Source: CAXTEJ01 sp964243295
GTDB lineage: Bacteria; Actinomycetota; Actinomycetes; Actinomycetales; Angustibacteraceae
Direction: 5' to 3'
Length of the DNA: 14,823 nucleotides
Assembly: GCA_964243295.1 (NCBI GenBank)
Contig: CAXTEJ010000074.1
Coordinates: forward strand, 1-14,823
Shown: positions 1 to 11,058 of the stretch, piece by piece
How the letters are laid out: the number at the start of each line of letters is the position of its first letter
Numbering within the stretch: position 1 is the first letter of the stretch
Program-made: the position numbers and the translations under genes
Notes under the pieces: model-generated
What the model saw: only the letters and a program-made list of their open reading frames with translations
The model's database searches: none
Told to the model about the DNA's origin: nothing

Positions 1-372
1 TCGCAGCACCTGGGTCACCGCCGCGACGGCCAGCGCGACGGCCGCGGCCGCCACGAGCACCGCGAGCCACGTCAGCGACCGCGGCGCGGGCAGCGGCGAG
101 TGCAGCCGCAGCGCCCGCTCCCCCGCCCGCCAGCCCGCGACGGCCCGCAGCGCGAGCGCGCCGCCGGCGAGGCACAGCAGCGCGGCGACGACGTCCACCA
201 GCCGTGGCAGGTCGGCGACGGCGGCCAGCGAGGTGAGGCCCACACCACCGGCGACGAGGGCGAGGGACGTGCGCACCCAGGCGAGCGCCGTCCGCTCGTT
301 GGCGAGGGAGAACCGCGGGTCGGGCTCGTCGCCGACGCCGTAGACCGAGCGGGGCCGTCGCTCGTCGCTCAC
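1..372 (-). CDS. DUF202 (YidH-like) membrane protein, cut by window edge
   Basis: This frame stays open from a GTG at 372 to base 1, giving 124 codons with no stop, so the 3' end lies outside the window. Residues 19-43 carry the family hallmark: DPRFSLANERTALAWVRTSL followed by a hydrophobic stretch. DUF202/YidH proteins share this D-x-R-x-x-x-A-N-E-R-T-x-L-A-W-x-R-T block. Three hydrophobic segments are visible at about residues 35-54, 58-80 and 100-121, so it is a small integral membrane protein. The family is usually about 100-130 residues, so probably only the stop codon or a few residues are missing. Its molecular function is unknown. It starts 23 bp after the stop of the monooxygenase-like gene and may be cotranscribed with it. 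No clear Shine-Dalgarno is seen before the GTG, so the exact start is less certain than the family. Confidence 0.85.
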   Translation of the reverse strand, partial: MSDERRPRSVYGVGDEPDPRFSLANERTALAWVRTSLALVAGGVGLTSLAAVADLPRLVDVVAALLCLAGGALALRAVAGWRAGERALRLHSPLPAPRSLTWLAVLVAAAAVALAVAAVTQVLR

Positions 373-395
373 CGGCGCAGAGGTTCGCGAGGTAC

Positions 396-680
396 TCAGA
401 GGTCGGTGAAGTGCTCGACGTGCGGCGGGCCGGCGAAGTGCGGGCCGATGAGCTCGCGCCACTGGCCGAACCGCTCGCTGTCGCGGAAGACGTCGTGGGC
501 CTCGACGGAGTCCCACTCGATGAGCAGCACGAAGCGCGTCGGGGTCTCGATCCCCTGCGTCATGCGCATCGGCCCGCACCCCGGCGTCGCCGCCGGCAGG
601 TGCTTGGCCTGCTCGTAGGCCGCCGCGAAGTCCTGCTGCGAGCCGTCCAAGACGTCGATCAGTGCCACCTCGAGAACCAT
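396..680 (-). CDS. antibiotic biosynthesis monooxygenase (ABM) domain protein
   Basis: This predicts a small protein of 94 residues. Its ferredoxin-like alternating pattern starts with the strand MVLEVALIDV, then a helix with Q-x-x-F-x-x-A-Y, the strand TRFVLLIEWDSVEAHDVF, and the end FAGPPHVEHF. This matches the ABM/YgiN-like dimeric alpha-beta barrel family, whose members include cofactor-free quinone or haem oxygenases and many proteins of unknown substrate. I chose the ATG at 680 because a GGGTGGG-like Shine-Dalgarno sits just upstream; an in-frame GTG at 689 would add three residues (MGA). It starts 35 bp after the stop of the thymidine phosphorylase gene and may be the tail of that operon, although it has no obvious nucleoside role. 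The substrate cannot be inferred. Confidence 0.8.
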   Translation of the reverse strand: MVLEVALIDVLDGSQQDFAAAYEQAKHLPAATPGCGPMRMTQGIETPTRFVLLIEWDSVEAHDVFRDSERFGQWRELIGPHFAGPPHVEHFTDL

Positions 681-715
681 GGCGCCCACCCTGGCACACG
701 GGCAGTCGGCAGCGC

Positions 716-2005
<1,290 letters not shown>

Positions 2006-2074
2006 GGCTCGATCCTGGCGGGTGCGGGGTGCAGACGTGGCACGCGTTCGCGGCAGGCGGAAGGAGCCGCCCGT

Positions 2075-2476
2075 TCAGCGCTCGAGGTCGTCCGCGCCGA
2101 ACGCCGCTGGCAGCACCCAGCTCATGGGCCTGATGCCCTCGGGGGTGTCGACCAGGCAGTCGGGGCCGCCGTTCTCCCACAGCAGCTGGCGGCAGCGACC
2201 GCACGCCATGAGCGGGCGGCCCTGCCCGTCCACGCACGCGACCGCGACGAGCCGGCCGCCGCCGGTGACGTGCAGCTGGCTCACCATGCCGCACTCGGCG
2301 CACAGCGCGACGCCGTAGGCCGCGTTCTCGACGTTGCAGCCGGTGACCACCCGGCCGTCGTCGACGAGCCCGGCGACACCGACCTTGAACCGCGAGTAGG
2401 GCGCGTACGCGTGCCCCATCGCCTCGACGGCGGCGGTGCGCAGCGCATCCCAGTCGACCTCGGGCACGGAGGTCAC
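2075..2476 (-). CDS. cdd: cytidine deaminase
   Basis: This encodes 133 residues, the length of the small homotetrameric cytidine deaminases. The enzyme hydrolytically deaminates cytidine and deoxycytidine to uridine and deoxyuridine. The nucleoside-binding GCNVENAAYG is at 46-55. The zinc and catalytic motif is C59-A-E61, with E61 as proton shuttle. The second zinc motif PLMACGRCRQ is at 88-97 and supplies C92 and C95. The GTG start at 2476 overlaps the TGA of the upstream permease gene (GTGA, 2473-2476), which supports this start and suggests translational coupling. An in-frame GTG three codons later (2467) is a less likely alternative. The C-terminus LPAAFGADDLER is typical of the family. 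Its product feeds the phosphorylase encoded next. Confidence 0.96.
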   Translation of the reverse strand: MTSVPEVDWDALRTAAVEAMGHAYAPYSRFKVGVAGLVDDGRVVTGCNVENAAYGVALCAECGMVSQLHVTGGGRLVAVACVDGQGRPLMACGRCRQLLWENGGPDCLVDTPEGIRPMSWVLPAAFGADDLER

Positions 2477-3756
2477 TGCTCCTCGCCGCGGCGGTAGGGG
2501 ATGCCGTCGGCCCTGGGCGGGCGCAGGCTCTGCGACGACACCGCGAGCACGAGCAGCGTGACGACGTACGGCGTCACGGTCGTGACCTCGCCCGGCAGCG
2601 AGTCGAGCCCGACGTACGAGACGAACAGCGCGACGGCCAGGCCGATGAACACCGCGCCCGCGACCCGGCGCCCCTGCCGCAGCCACCAGACGCCCAGCGC
2701 CAGCACGACCAGGGACGCGAACAGCAGCAGCGCCAGCACGGCCAGCGAGCTCTCGGCGCGCAGCCGGACGGCGTCGGTGTAGCCGAACAGGATGGCGCCG
2801 GACGCGAGGCCGCCGGGGCGCCAGTTGCCGAAGATCATGGCCGCGAGGCCGATGTAGCCGCGGCCGCCGGTCTGGCCCTCCTTGTACAGGCCGGAGAACA
2901 GCACGAGGAACAGCCCGCCGAGCCCCGCGAGCGCGCCGCTGACGACCACGGCCGCGTACTTGACGCGGACCACGTTGACACCGAGCGACTCGGCCGCCCA
3001 AGGGTTCTCGCCGGCGGAGCGCAGCCGCAGCCCGATCGTGGTGCGCCAGAGCACGAAGGCCACGAGCGGGAACATGAGCACGCCGAGGATCTCGAACACG
3101 TTGACCCCGACCATCAGCCCGCGCAGCAGCCCGGCGGCGTCACTGAGCACGACCCAGTGGGTGCGCTCGAGCCTGCCGAGCAGGTCGGGGCCGGACGCCA
3201 GCACCGGCACGTCGAACGACGGCACCCCACCCTCGATCGTGGGCGACTGCGTCGGACCGCCGCCGCGCACCCCGGCGTACAGCAGCTCGGACAGGAACCG
3301 CACGGCACCGGCGGCGAGCAGGTTGATCGCGACGCCGCTGATGATGTGGTCGACCCCGAACGTCACGGTGGCCACGGCGTGCAGCAGCCCGCCGAGCGCC
3401 CCGCCGAGCACGGCCCCGACCAGCGCGCCCCACGCGCCGTACTGGTAGCCGGCCCAGCCGGCCCCCCACGTGCCGAGGATCATCATGCCCTCGAGCCCGA
3501 TGTTGACCACGCCCGCGCGCTCGCAGACCAGGCCGCCCAGGCCGGCGAGCGCGATGGGGAGCGTCAGCGCGAGAAGCGCCTGCGCGGTGCCCGAGTTGGT
3601 GAGCACCTCCTGGCTCGAGACCGCGCGCGCCACCGACAGCGCGACCAGGCCGCCGAGCGCCGCGAGCAGCAGCAGGCGTCGGCGCGAACCCGTGCGTCGC
3701 CCTGCGCTGAGGCCGGACGCCGAGGCGACCGGTCGCGTGGACGCCGTGGTGCTCAT
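2473..3756 (-). CDS. nucleoside ABC transporter permease, second subunit
   Basis: This predicts a 427-residue polytopic membrane protein of the branched-chain/CUT2 permease family (BPD_transp_2), the YufQ/NupC-like partner in BMP-type nucleoside importers. The family block VVNIGLEGMMILGTW sits after the second hydrophobic segment, and the coupling region includes LRLRSAGENPWAAESLGVNV. Around ten hydrophobic segments are visible, the last ending in VVTLLVLAVSS. Residues 1-28 are a Ser/Arg-rich cytoplasmic N-terminus. The ATG at 3756 overlaps the TGA of the preceding permease gene (ATGA, 3753-3756). The stop overlaps the GTG of cdd. It should form a heterodimeric channel with the other permease and the ATPase. 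The nucleoside substrate is inferred from the binding-protein family and from the linked cdd and deoA. Confidence 0.92.
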   Translation of the reverse strand: MSTTASTRPVASASGLSAGRRTGSRRRLLLLAALGGLVALSVARAVSSQEVLTNSGTAQALLALTLPIALAGLGGLVCERAGVVNIGLEGMMILGTWGAGWAGYQYGAWGALVGAVLGGALGGLLHAVATVTFGVDHIISGVAINLLAAGAVRFLSELLYAGVRGGGPTQSPTIEGGVPSFDVPVLASGPDLLGRLERTHWVVLSDAAGLLRGLMVGVNVFEILGVLMFPLVAFVLWRTTIGLRLRSAGENPWAAESLGVNVVRVKYAAVVVSGALAGLGGLFLVLFSGLYKEGQTGGRGYIGLAAMIFGNWRPGGLASGAILFGYTDAVRLRAESSLAVLALLLFASLVVLALGVWWLRQGRRVAGAVFIGLAVALFVSYVGLDSLPGEVTTVTPYVVTLLVLAVSSQSLRPPRADGIPYRRGEEQ

Positions 3757-4891
3757 GCCCCCACCGGTGCCGGGACGGGTGCGGCCGGCGCCTGGCCGCC
3801 GCGGGAGCGGCGGTCCTCCGAGCGCTGCAGCACCCGCCTCGCGACCTCGTTGACGACGACGACGGACAGCACGATCACACCCTGGGTGATGGTCACGACG
3901 GACGGCGGGATGTCGACGCGCTGCAGCGACGGGCCGGCGCGGTCGAGGAAGGCGAACAGCACCGCGGCCAGCGCGATGCCGCCCGGCGCGTTGCGGCCCA
4001 GCAGCGCGACCGCGATCCCGGAGAACCCGAGGCCGGCGGTGAAGCTGGTGCCGAACTGGTAGTCCTCGCCGAGGATCTGCGGCATGCCGACCAGTCCCGC
4101 GAGGGCGCCGGAGATCAGCATCGCCTGCACGGTCATGCGGCGCGAGGGGATGCCGCTGGCCTGCGCGGCGGTGCCGTTGGCGCCCGACGCGCGCAGCTCG
4201 AACCCGAACCGCGTGCGGTTCATCAGCAGCGCCACCAGCACGCCGACGACGACCGCGACGAACAGGAACCCGCCGACCGGGCGGCTCGGCGCCACCAGGC
4301 CGAGCCTGTCGAAGCCCGACGTGAACCCGGGGAAGTGGGCCGACCCGGGCAGCTCCTTGGTCGCGGCGTTCTCGGACGGCTTGAGCCCGGGGTCGCGGAA
4401 CGGCGAGCGCAGCAGGTAGGCGATCAGGCCGACCGCGATGCTGTTGAGCATGATCGTCGTGATGACCTCGTTGACGCCGCGCGTCACCTTCAGCACCGCC
4501 GGGATGGCGGCGTAGGCGGCACCGCTGACCATCGCCACGACGAGGATGATCGGGATCTGCAGCACGGCCGGCAGCGTGAACGCGGCGCCGGCGGCCGCGG
4601 CGCAGACGGCCGCGACGCGGTACTGGCCCTCGACGCCGATGTTGAACAGGTTCATCCGGAAGCTGACGCTCACCGCCAGCCCCGACAGGAACAGCGGCAC
4701 GCTGCGGTTCACCCACGTGCGCACCTGGTTGGCCTGGGCGCGGTCGGTCGCGCCGAAGTCGAACAGCGCCTTGAGTGACTTGACCGGGTCGACGCCGAGC
4801 AGCAGCAGCACCACCGCGAGCACGACGAGCGAGACGGCCAGGGCGACCACGGCCGGCACCACGCCCGTGATCAGCCCGCGACGCACCCGGC

Positions 4892-4895
<4 letters not shown>
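3753..4895 (-). CDS. nucleoside ABC transporter permease, first subunit
   Basis: This predicts a 380-residue membrane protein of the same BPD_transp_2 family, corresponding to the YufP/NupB-like subunit. The block MNLFNIGVEGQYRVAAV follows the second hydrophobic segment, and the coupling-helix region ELRASGANGTAAQASGIP is seen in the second half. A strong hydrophobic helix at residues 7-34 is the first membrane segment. The GTG at 4895 overlaps the TGA of the ATPase gene (GTGA, 4892-4895), which fixes the start. The loop after about residue 150 carries the acidic, probably extracytoplasmic stretch RDPGLKPSENAATKELPGS. It pairs with the next permease and with the double ATPase. The C-terminus is Pro/Ala-rich (QAPAAPVPAPVGA). 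Confidence 0.92.
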
Positions 4896-6544
<1,649 letters not shown>

Positions 6545-6566
6545 GGCGGTCATCCTCTCGCACGAA

Positions 6567-6601
6567 CGCAGGGCCCGGGGTGGCTCACCCCGGGCCCTGC
6601 G
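6567..6601 (-). terminator. perfect 16-bp intercistronic hairpin
   Basis: The arms 6567-6582 (CGCAGGGCCCGGGGTG on the plus strand) and 6586-6601 are exact reverse complements around a 3-nt loop. The hairpin lies between the lipoprotein stop (6639) and the ATPase start (6544). On the transcribed strand no T-run follows; the next bases lead straight into the GAGAGG ribosome site. It is therefore more likely a partial terminator or an mRNA 3'-end stabiliser than a complete stop. Such structures after binding-protein genes are known to let the binding protein be made in excess over the membrane complex. That role is inferred here. Confidence 0.7.
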
Positions 6602-6638
6602 ACGGACAAACGGCTGATCGGGCGGCGCGCGCCGCCGG

Positions 6639-7712
6639 TCAGGAAGCGGTCTCGGCGACCTTGATCGTCCCCGCGATGATCTTGGTCCGGTAGTCCTCGA
6701 TCTTGGGCTTGATGTCATCGACCATGCCGCCGCTGGTGGAGTAGCCGACGCCGTCGTCCTTGAGACCGTAGGCCTTGCTCTCGACCTTGCCGGTGTCCTG
6801 GAACGTCTTGATCGAGTCGTAGACGGCGGTGTCGACGCGCTTGATCATCGAGGTGAGGATGACCTTCTGCAGGGCCGGGTCGCCGACGGTGTCGTACTGG
6901 TCGGAGTCGACGCCGATCGCGAGCTTGCCGGCCTCGGCCGCGGCCGGGAACGAGCCGCCCCACGAGCCGCCGGCGGCGGTGTAGACGATGTCGGCCCCGC
7001 CCTGGTACATCGCCTGGGCGGCGACCTTGGCGCCCGCGGTGTCACCGAAGCCGGTGGCCGACTCACCTGCGGCGAGGCGCTTGTCGTCGACCTTGATGCT
7101 CGGGTTGACGGCCTTGGCGCCCTGCACGTAGCCCGCGTAGAACTTCGAGATCAGCACGCCCTCGTTGCCGCCGATGAAGCCGATGTGGTTGGACTTCGAC
7201 TTCAGGGCCGCGGCGGCACCGACGAGGTAGGAGCCCTCCTGCTCGGCGAAGCTGTCGACCGCGATGTTGTCGCTGGCGCCGGGGCCGCCGTCGATGCGGA
7301 TGAAGCTGATCTCGGGGTACTCCTTCGCGACCGTGTCCATCGCCTCGGCGTAGCTGAAGCCGACGCCGACGATCGGGTTGAACCCGTCGTCCGCGAGCTG
7401 GCGCAGCAGGTCGGCGCGGTCGGACCCGTCCTCCTTGGGGCTGAGCTCCTGGATCTCGGCGCCGAAGTCGGTCTTGGCCTTCTCCAGGCCGAGCACGGCC
7501 AGGTCGTTGAACGTGCCGTCGCCGCGGCCACCGGTGTCGAACGCCATGCCCACCTTGAGCTGGCCGTCACCGCCGCCCGAGCTGCTGGCGCTGCTGGAGG
7601 GGCTGGAGGCGCTGCCGCTCGCGGCGGGCGCGGCGTCGTCGCTGCCGCCGCACCCGACGAGAGCGAGCGACGCCGCGGACAGGACGACCAGGGACTTGAT
7701 CACCCGAGGCAA
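6639..7712 (-). CDS. BMP-family nucleoside-binding lipoprotein (ABC transporter)
   Basis: This encodes 357 residues. It is a substrate-binding protein of the BMP/PnrA family, which binds purine and pyrimidine nucleosides outside the membrane for an ABC importer. The signal peptide is residues 1-20 (basic VIK, then a hydrophobic core) and the lipobox LVGC has Cys21 as the lipidated residue. A Ser/Gly/Ala-rich tether (22-50) follows. The binding domain starts at QLKVGMAFDTGG, with GDGTFND at 64-70. FIGGNEG, the stretch IVYTAAGGSWGG and AIGVDSDQYD are other family blocks. The start codon is TTG at 7712: a strong AAGGAG at 7725-7720 sits seven bases before it, whereas the alternative GTG at 7703 is sixteen bases away. 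It is the first gene of the salvage operon. Confidence 0.94.
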   Translation of the reverse strand: MPRVIKSLVVLSAASLALVGCGGSDDAAPAASGSASSPSSSASSSGGGDGQLKVGMAFDTGGRGDGTFNDLAVLGLEKAKTDFGAEIQELSPKEDGSDRADLLRQLADDGFNPIVGVGFSYAEAMDTVAKEYPEISFIRIDGGPGASDNIAVDSFAEQEGSYLVGAAAALKSKSNHIGFIGGNEGVLISKFYAGYVQGAKAVNPSIKVDDKRLAAGESATGFGDTAGAKVAAQAMYQGGADIVYTAAGGSWGGSFPAAAEAGKLAIGVDSDQYDTVGDPALQKVILTSMIKRVDTAVYDSIKTFQDTGKVESKAYGLKDDGVGYSTSGGMVDDIKPKIEDYRTKIIAGTIKVAETAS

Positions 7713-7719
7713 GGGGTGT

Positions 7720-7725
7720 CTCCTT
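7720..7725 (-). promoter_or_regulatory. ribosome binding site that sets a TTG start
   Basis: On the minus strand these bases read AAGGAG, a near-perfect Shine-Dalgarno, followed by seven bases and the TTG at 7712-7710. It is among the strongest ribosome sites in the window and is the reason for preferring the rare TTG start of the lipoprotein over the GTG three codons further in. Confidence 0.7.
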
Positions 7726-7736
7726 CGAGTCTCGTG

Positions 7737-7753
7737 CCGCCGTCGTACGGCGG
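7737..7753 (-). promoter_or_regulatory. 17-bp palindrome in the leader of the nucleoside operon
   Basis: CCGCCGT-ACG-ACGGCGG forms two perfect 7-bp arms around three bases. It lies immediately downstream of the proposed start site (about 7756) and 24 bases upstream of the lipoprotein start codon. That is the classic place for a repressor operator, and it could equally form an mRNA leader hairpin. The regulator is not encoded in the window, so its identity is unknown. Confidence 0.4.
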
Positions 7754-7762
7754 ATCGAGGCG

Positions 7763-7792
7763 AGAGTACCCGCGCGGCGGGGTCGCCCCGAA
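7763..7792 (-). promoter_or_regulatory. putative promoter of the nucleoside uptake operon
   Basis: On the minus strand a TANNNT-type -10 box TACTCT lies at 7768-7763, and TTCGGG at 7792-7787 is a weak -35 match with an 18-bp spacer. Transcription would start near 7756, giving a leader of about 44 nt that begins at the palindrome. A weak hairpin (GGTC/GACC and CCCG/CGGG arms with a 2-nt bulge, 7781-7804) overlaps the -35 and may partly end transcripts from the amidohydrolase gene. The assignment is by eye only. Confidence 0.35.
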
Positions 7793-7840
7793 ACCCCGGG
7801 GACCGAGGTGATCGAACCGTTATGCCTCACGTGGCCGGGG

Positions 7841-9088
7841 TCAGCCGGCCGGCGCCCGCTCGTGCAGCCGCTCGGCACCGGTGAGCGCCTCGACCGCGAC
7901 GCGGGCGAGCAGACCCGCCCCGAGAGCCACCGAGCGGTCGTCGACGCGCAGGTCGCCCTGGTGCAGGTCGTACGTCGGCCCGCCGGGCGTGCGCGTCCCG
8001 AGCCGGGCCATCGCCCCCGGGATCCGCTCGAGGTACCACGCGAAGTCCTCGCCGCCGAGGCTCTGCTCGGTGCTGACCACCCCGGCGGCACCGACCACGG
8101 CGGTCGCGGCGCGCGTGAACGCGCGGGCGCCGGAGCCGGAGTTGACCACCGGCGGGACGCCCCGCACGTACTCGACCTCCGCGGTGACGCCGTACGGCGC
8201 GACGACAGCCTGCACGAGCTGCTCGACCATGGCGCGCGCCTTCTCCCACACGCGCACGTCGAGCAGCCGCAGCGTGCCGCCGACCTCCCCGAGCGAGGGG
8301 ACGACGTTCTTGGCGCTGCCCGCTCGCACGTAGCCCCACACCAGGCTGGCGCCCGATCGCGGGTCGAGGCGGCGCGAGAGCGCACCCGGCACGTCGGTGA
8401 TGACCTTGCCCAGCGCGTACGTGAGGTCCTGGGTCAGGTGCGGCCGTGAGGTGTGGCCGCCCGCACCGTGCAGCCGCACGAGCACCTGGTCGCAGGCCGA
8501 GGTGATCGGTCCCTTGCGCAGGCCCACCTGGCCAACGTCGATCGAGGGGTCGCAGTGCAGCGCGTAGATGCTGCTGGCGCCGTCGAGGGCACCGGCGTCG
8601 ACGAGGTCGTGGGCGCCGCCGGGCATGACCTCCTCGGCGGGCTGGAACAGCAGCCGCACCCGGCCGGGCAGGGGGTCGTGCGCGTGCAGCTCGTGCAGCG
8701 CGAGCCCGGCGCCGAGCAGCGCAGTCGTGTGCACGTCGTGCCCGCACGCGTGGGCGAGTCCCTCGTACGTCGACCGCCACGGGTCGACCGTGCGGTCGGC
8801 CATGCGCAACGCGTCCATGTCGGCGCGCAGCGCCACCGTCACCACTCCCGGACGGCGCGCACCGGCGCCGGGGCCGACCTCGGCGACCAACCCGGTGCCG
8901 GGCATGCGCTGCACCGCGATGCCTGCCCGCTCGAGCCGGCCGGCGACGACCGCGGTGGTGCGGTGCTCCTCGCGGGAGGCCTCGGGGTGGGCGTGCAGGT
9001 CGCGCCGGAAGTCGACCAGCTCGGCCGTCAGGCCGGCCACGAGGTCGGCCAGCGACGGCGGCGGGCTGCTGGCGAGGTCGGCGGTCAC
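7841..9088 (-). CDS. M20-family (M20D) metal-dependent amidohydrolase
   Basis: This encodes 415 residues, a normal length for M20D amidohydrolases (the family of hippurate hydrolase, IAA-amino-acid hydrolase and N-acetyl-diaminopimelate deacetylase). These enzymes cleave N-acyl bonds using a dinuclear metal site. The N-terminus has DFRRDLHAHPE at 26-36. Metal and active-site motifs are RADMDAL (88-94), HACGHDVHT (113-121, with metal-bridging Cys115, His117 and His120 in the motif), FQPAEE (148-153, general base Glu152 with Glu153), LHCDPS around His178 and GGEDFA (345-350). The dimerisation lid lies at about 195-310 and includes GAGGHTSRPH. The GTG at 9088 has no strong Shine-Dalgarno; a TAGCCT box at 9103-9098 suggests a very short or leaderless transcript. 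The gene lies 46 bp after the mutase stop. The substrate is unknown; linkage to nucleoside salvage is suggestive only. Confidence 0.9.
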   Translation of the reverse strand: MTADLASSPPPSLADLVAGLTAELVDFRRDLHAHPEASREEHRTTAVVAGRLERAGIAVQRMPGTGLVAEVGPGAGARRPGVVTVALRADMDALRMADRTVDPWRSTYEGLAHACGHDVHTTALLGAGLALHELHAHDPLPGRVRLLFQPAEEVMPGGAHDLVDAGALDGASSIYALHCDPSIDVGQVGLRKGPITSACDQVLVRLHGAGGHTSRPHLTQDLTYALGKVITDVPGALSRRLDPRSGASLVWGYVRAGSAKNVVPSLGEVGGTLRLLDVRVWEKARAMVEQLVQAVVAPYGVTAEVEYVRGVPPVVNSGSGARAFTRAATAVVGAAGVVSTEQSLGGEDFAWYLERIPGAMARLGTRTPGGPTYDLHQGDLRVDDRSVALGAGLLARVAVEALTGAERLHERAPAG

Positions 9089-9097
9089 GATCGGCCC

Positions 9098-9103
9098 AGG
9101 CTA
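9098..9103 (-). promoter_or_regulatory. candidate -10 box of the amidohydrolase gene
   Basis: The minus strand reads TAGCCT, a TANNNT match, nine bases before the GTG at 9088, where no good ribosome site exists. This fits the leaderless or near-leaderless transcripts common in actinobacteria. No convincing -35 is visible, and read-through from the mutase gene is also possible. Confidence 0.25.
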
Positions 9104-9134
9104 GCCGCTCAGCGGTGCCGCGGCAGGCGCGCGG

Positions 9135-10757
<1,623 letters not shown>

Positions 10758-10803
10758 GGCACTCCTCGTCGGGCGGGAATCGGTGCTGGCGGCGGCTACG
10801 TGC

Positions 10804-10888
10804 GGTGGCTCGTGGTGCTGCCGGCGGCTCGTGGTGCTGCCGGCGGCTCGTGGTGCTGCCGGCGGCTCGTGGTGCCGTCGGCGGCTCG
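10804..10888. repeat. 19-bp tandem repeat, about 4.5 copies
   Basis: The unit GGCGGCTCGTGGTGCTGCC occurs at 10804-10822 (one mismatch, T for C), 10823-10841 (exact), 10842-10860 (exact) and 10861-10879 (two changes near its end). A partial fifth copy is at 10880-10888. Further degenerate similarity flanks both sides (GGTGCTGGCGGCGGCT just before, GCTCGGTGCT just after). It lies 47-131 bases upstream of the mutase start codon. Each unit can fold weakly (GGCnGC ... GCnGCC). The function is unknown; it could be a variable-number tract, a leader structure or a set of protein sites. Confidence 0.85.
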
Positions 10889-11011
10889 GTGCTCGGTGCT
10901 GGCCCGGTCAACGCTAGCGACCAGCCCACCCCAGCGCCCCTTCCCCCTCGTGATCATGCAATCCCGGCCCGACCACGTCCCCCCGCCTCCCCCCACCGGT
11001 GCAGCGACCGC

Positions 11012-11033
11012 CTGAACCCGCCGAAACGTTCAG
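11012..11033. repeat. inverted repeat CTGAAC-N10-GTTCAG
   Basis: The two 6-bp arms are exact reverse complements separated by ten bases. The dyad lies between the DUF4253 stop and the mutase promoter region. It could be a small operator or part of an RNA fold at the end of the DUF4253 transcript. It is short enough to occur by chance. Confidence 0.3.
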
Positions 11034-11050
11034 CCCCTGCCGCTGCGGGG
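11034..11050 (-). terminator. weak hairpin after the DUF4253 gene
   Basis: On the minus strand CCCCGCAGCGGCAGGGG can pair as CCCC-GC/GC-GGGG with one bulged base and a 4-nt loop, starting eight bases after the stop codon. No clear T-run follows, only a GTTT further down, so this is at best a weak, GC-driven terminator. Confidence 0.25.
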
Positions 11051-11058
11051 AGGCCTGG

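Larger units (their letters stand above)
10758..11058. other. 301-bp gene-free region upstream of the mutase gene
   Basis: No credible gene is seen here. The region holds the mutase ribosome site, a 19-bp tandem repeat (10804-10888), a TTGACC at 10911-10906 overlapping a TAGCGT box at 10916-10911 on the minus strand, a dyad at 11012-11033 and a weak hairpin just after the DUF4253 stop. If TAGCGT is the -10, transcription starts near 10904 and the repeat is in a leader of about 147 nt. If TTGACC is the -35, no matching -10 is visible within the repeat. The promoter is therefore unresolved. Confidence 0.5.

Noticed and set aside
7555..7625. Repetitive GC-rich stretch inside the lipoprotein gene
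   Set aside because: It encodes the flexible Ser/Gly/Ala tether after the lipobox, which is usual for actinobacterial binding lipoproteins.
8184..8202. A second palindrome GCCGTACGGC resembling the operon palindrome
   Set aside because: It lies inside the amidohydrolase coding frame (Ala-Pro-Tyr-Gly codons) and its arms are shorter. There is no sign it is a regulatory site.
10758..11058. The tandem repeat as a CRISPR array or coding repeat protein
   Set aside because: The units are only 19 bp and directly adjacent with no spacers. No reading frame through them has a ribosome site or family similarity.
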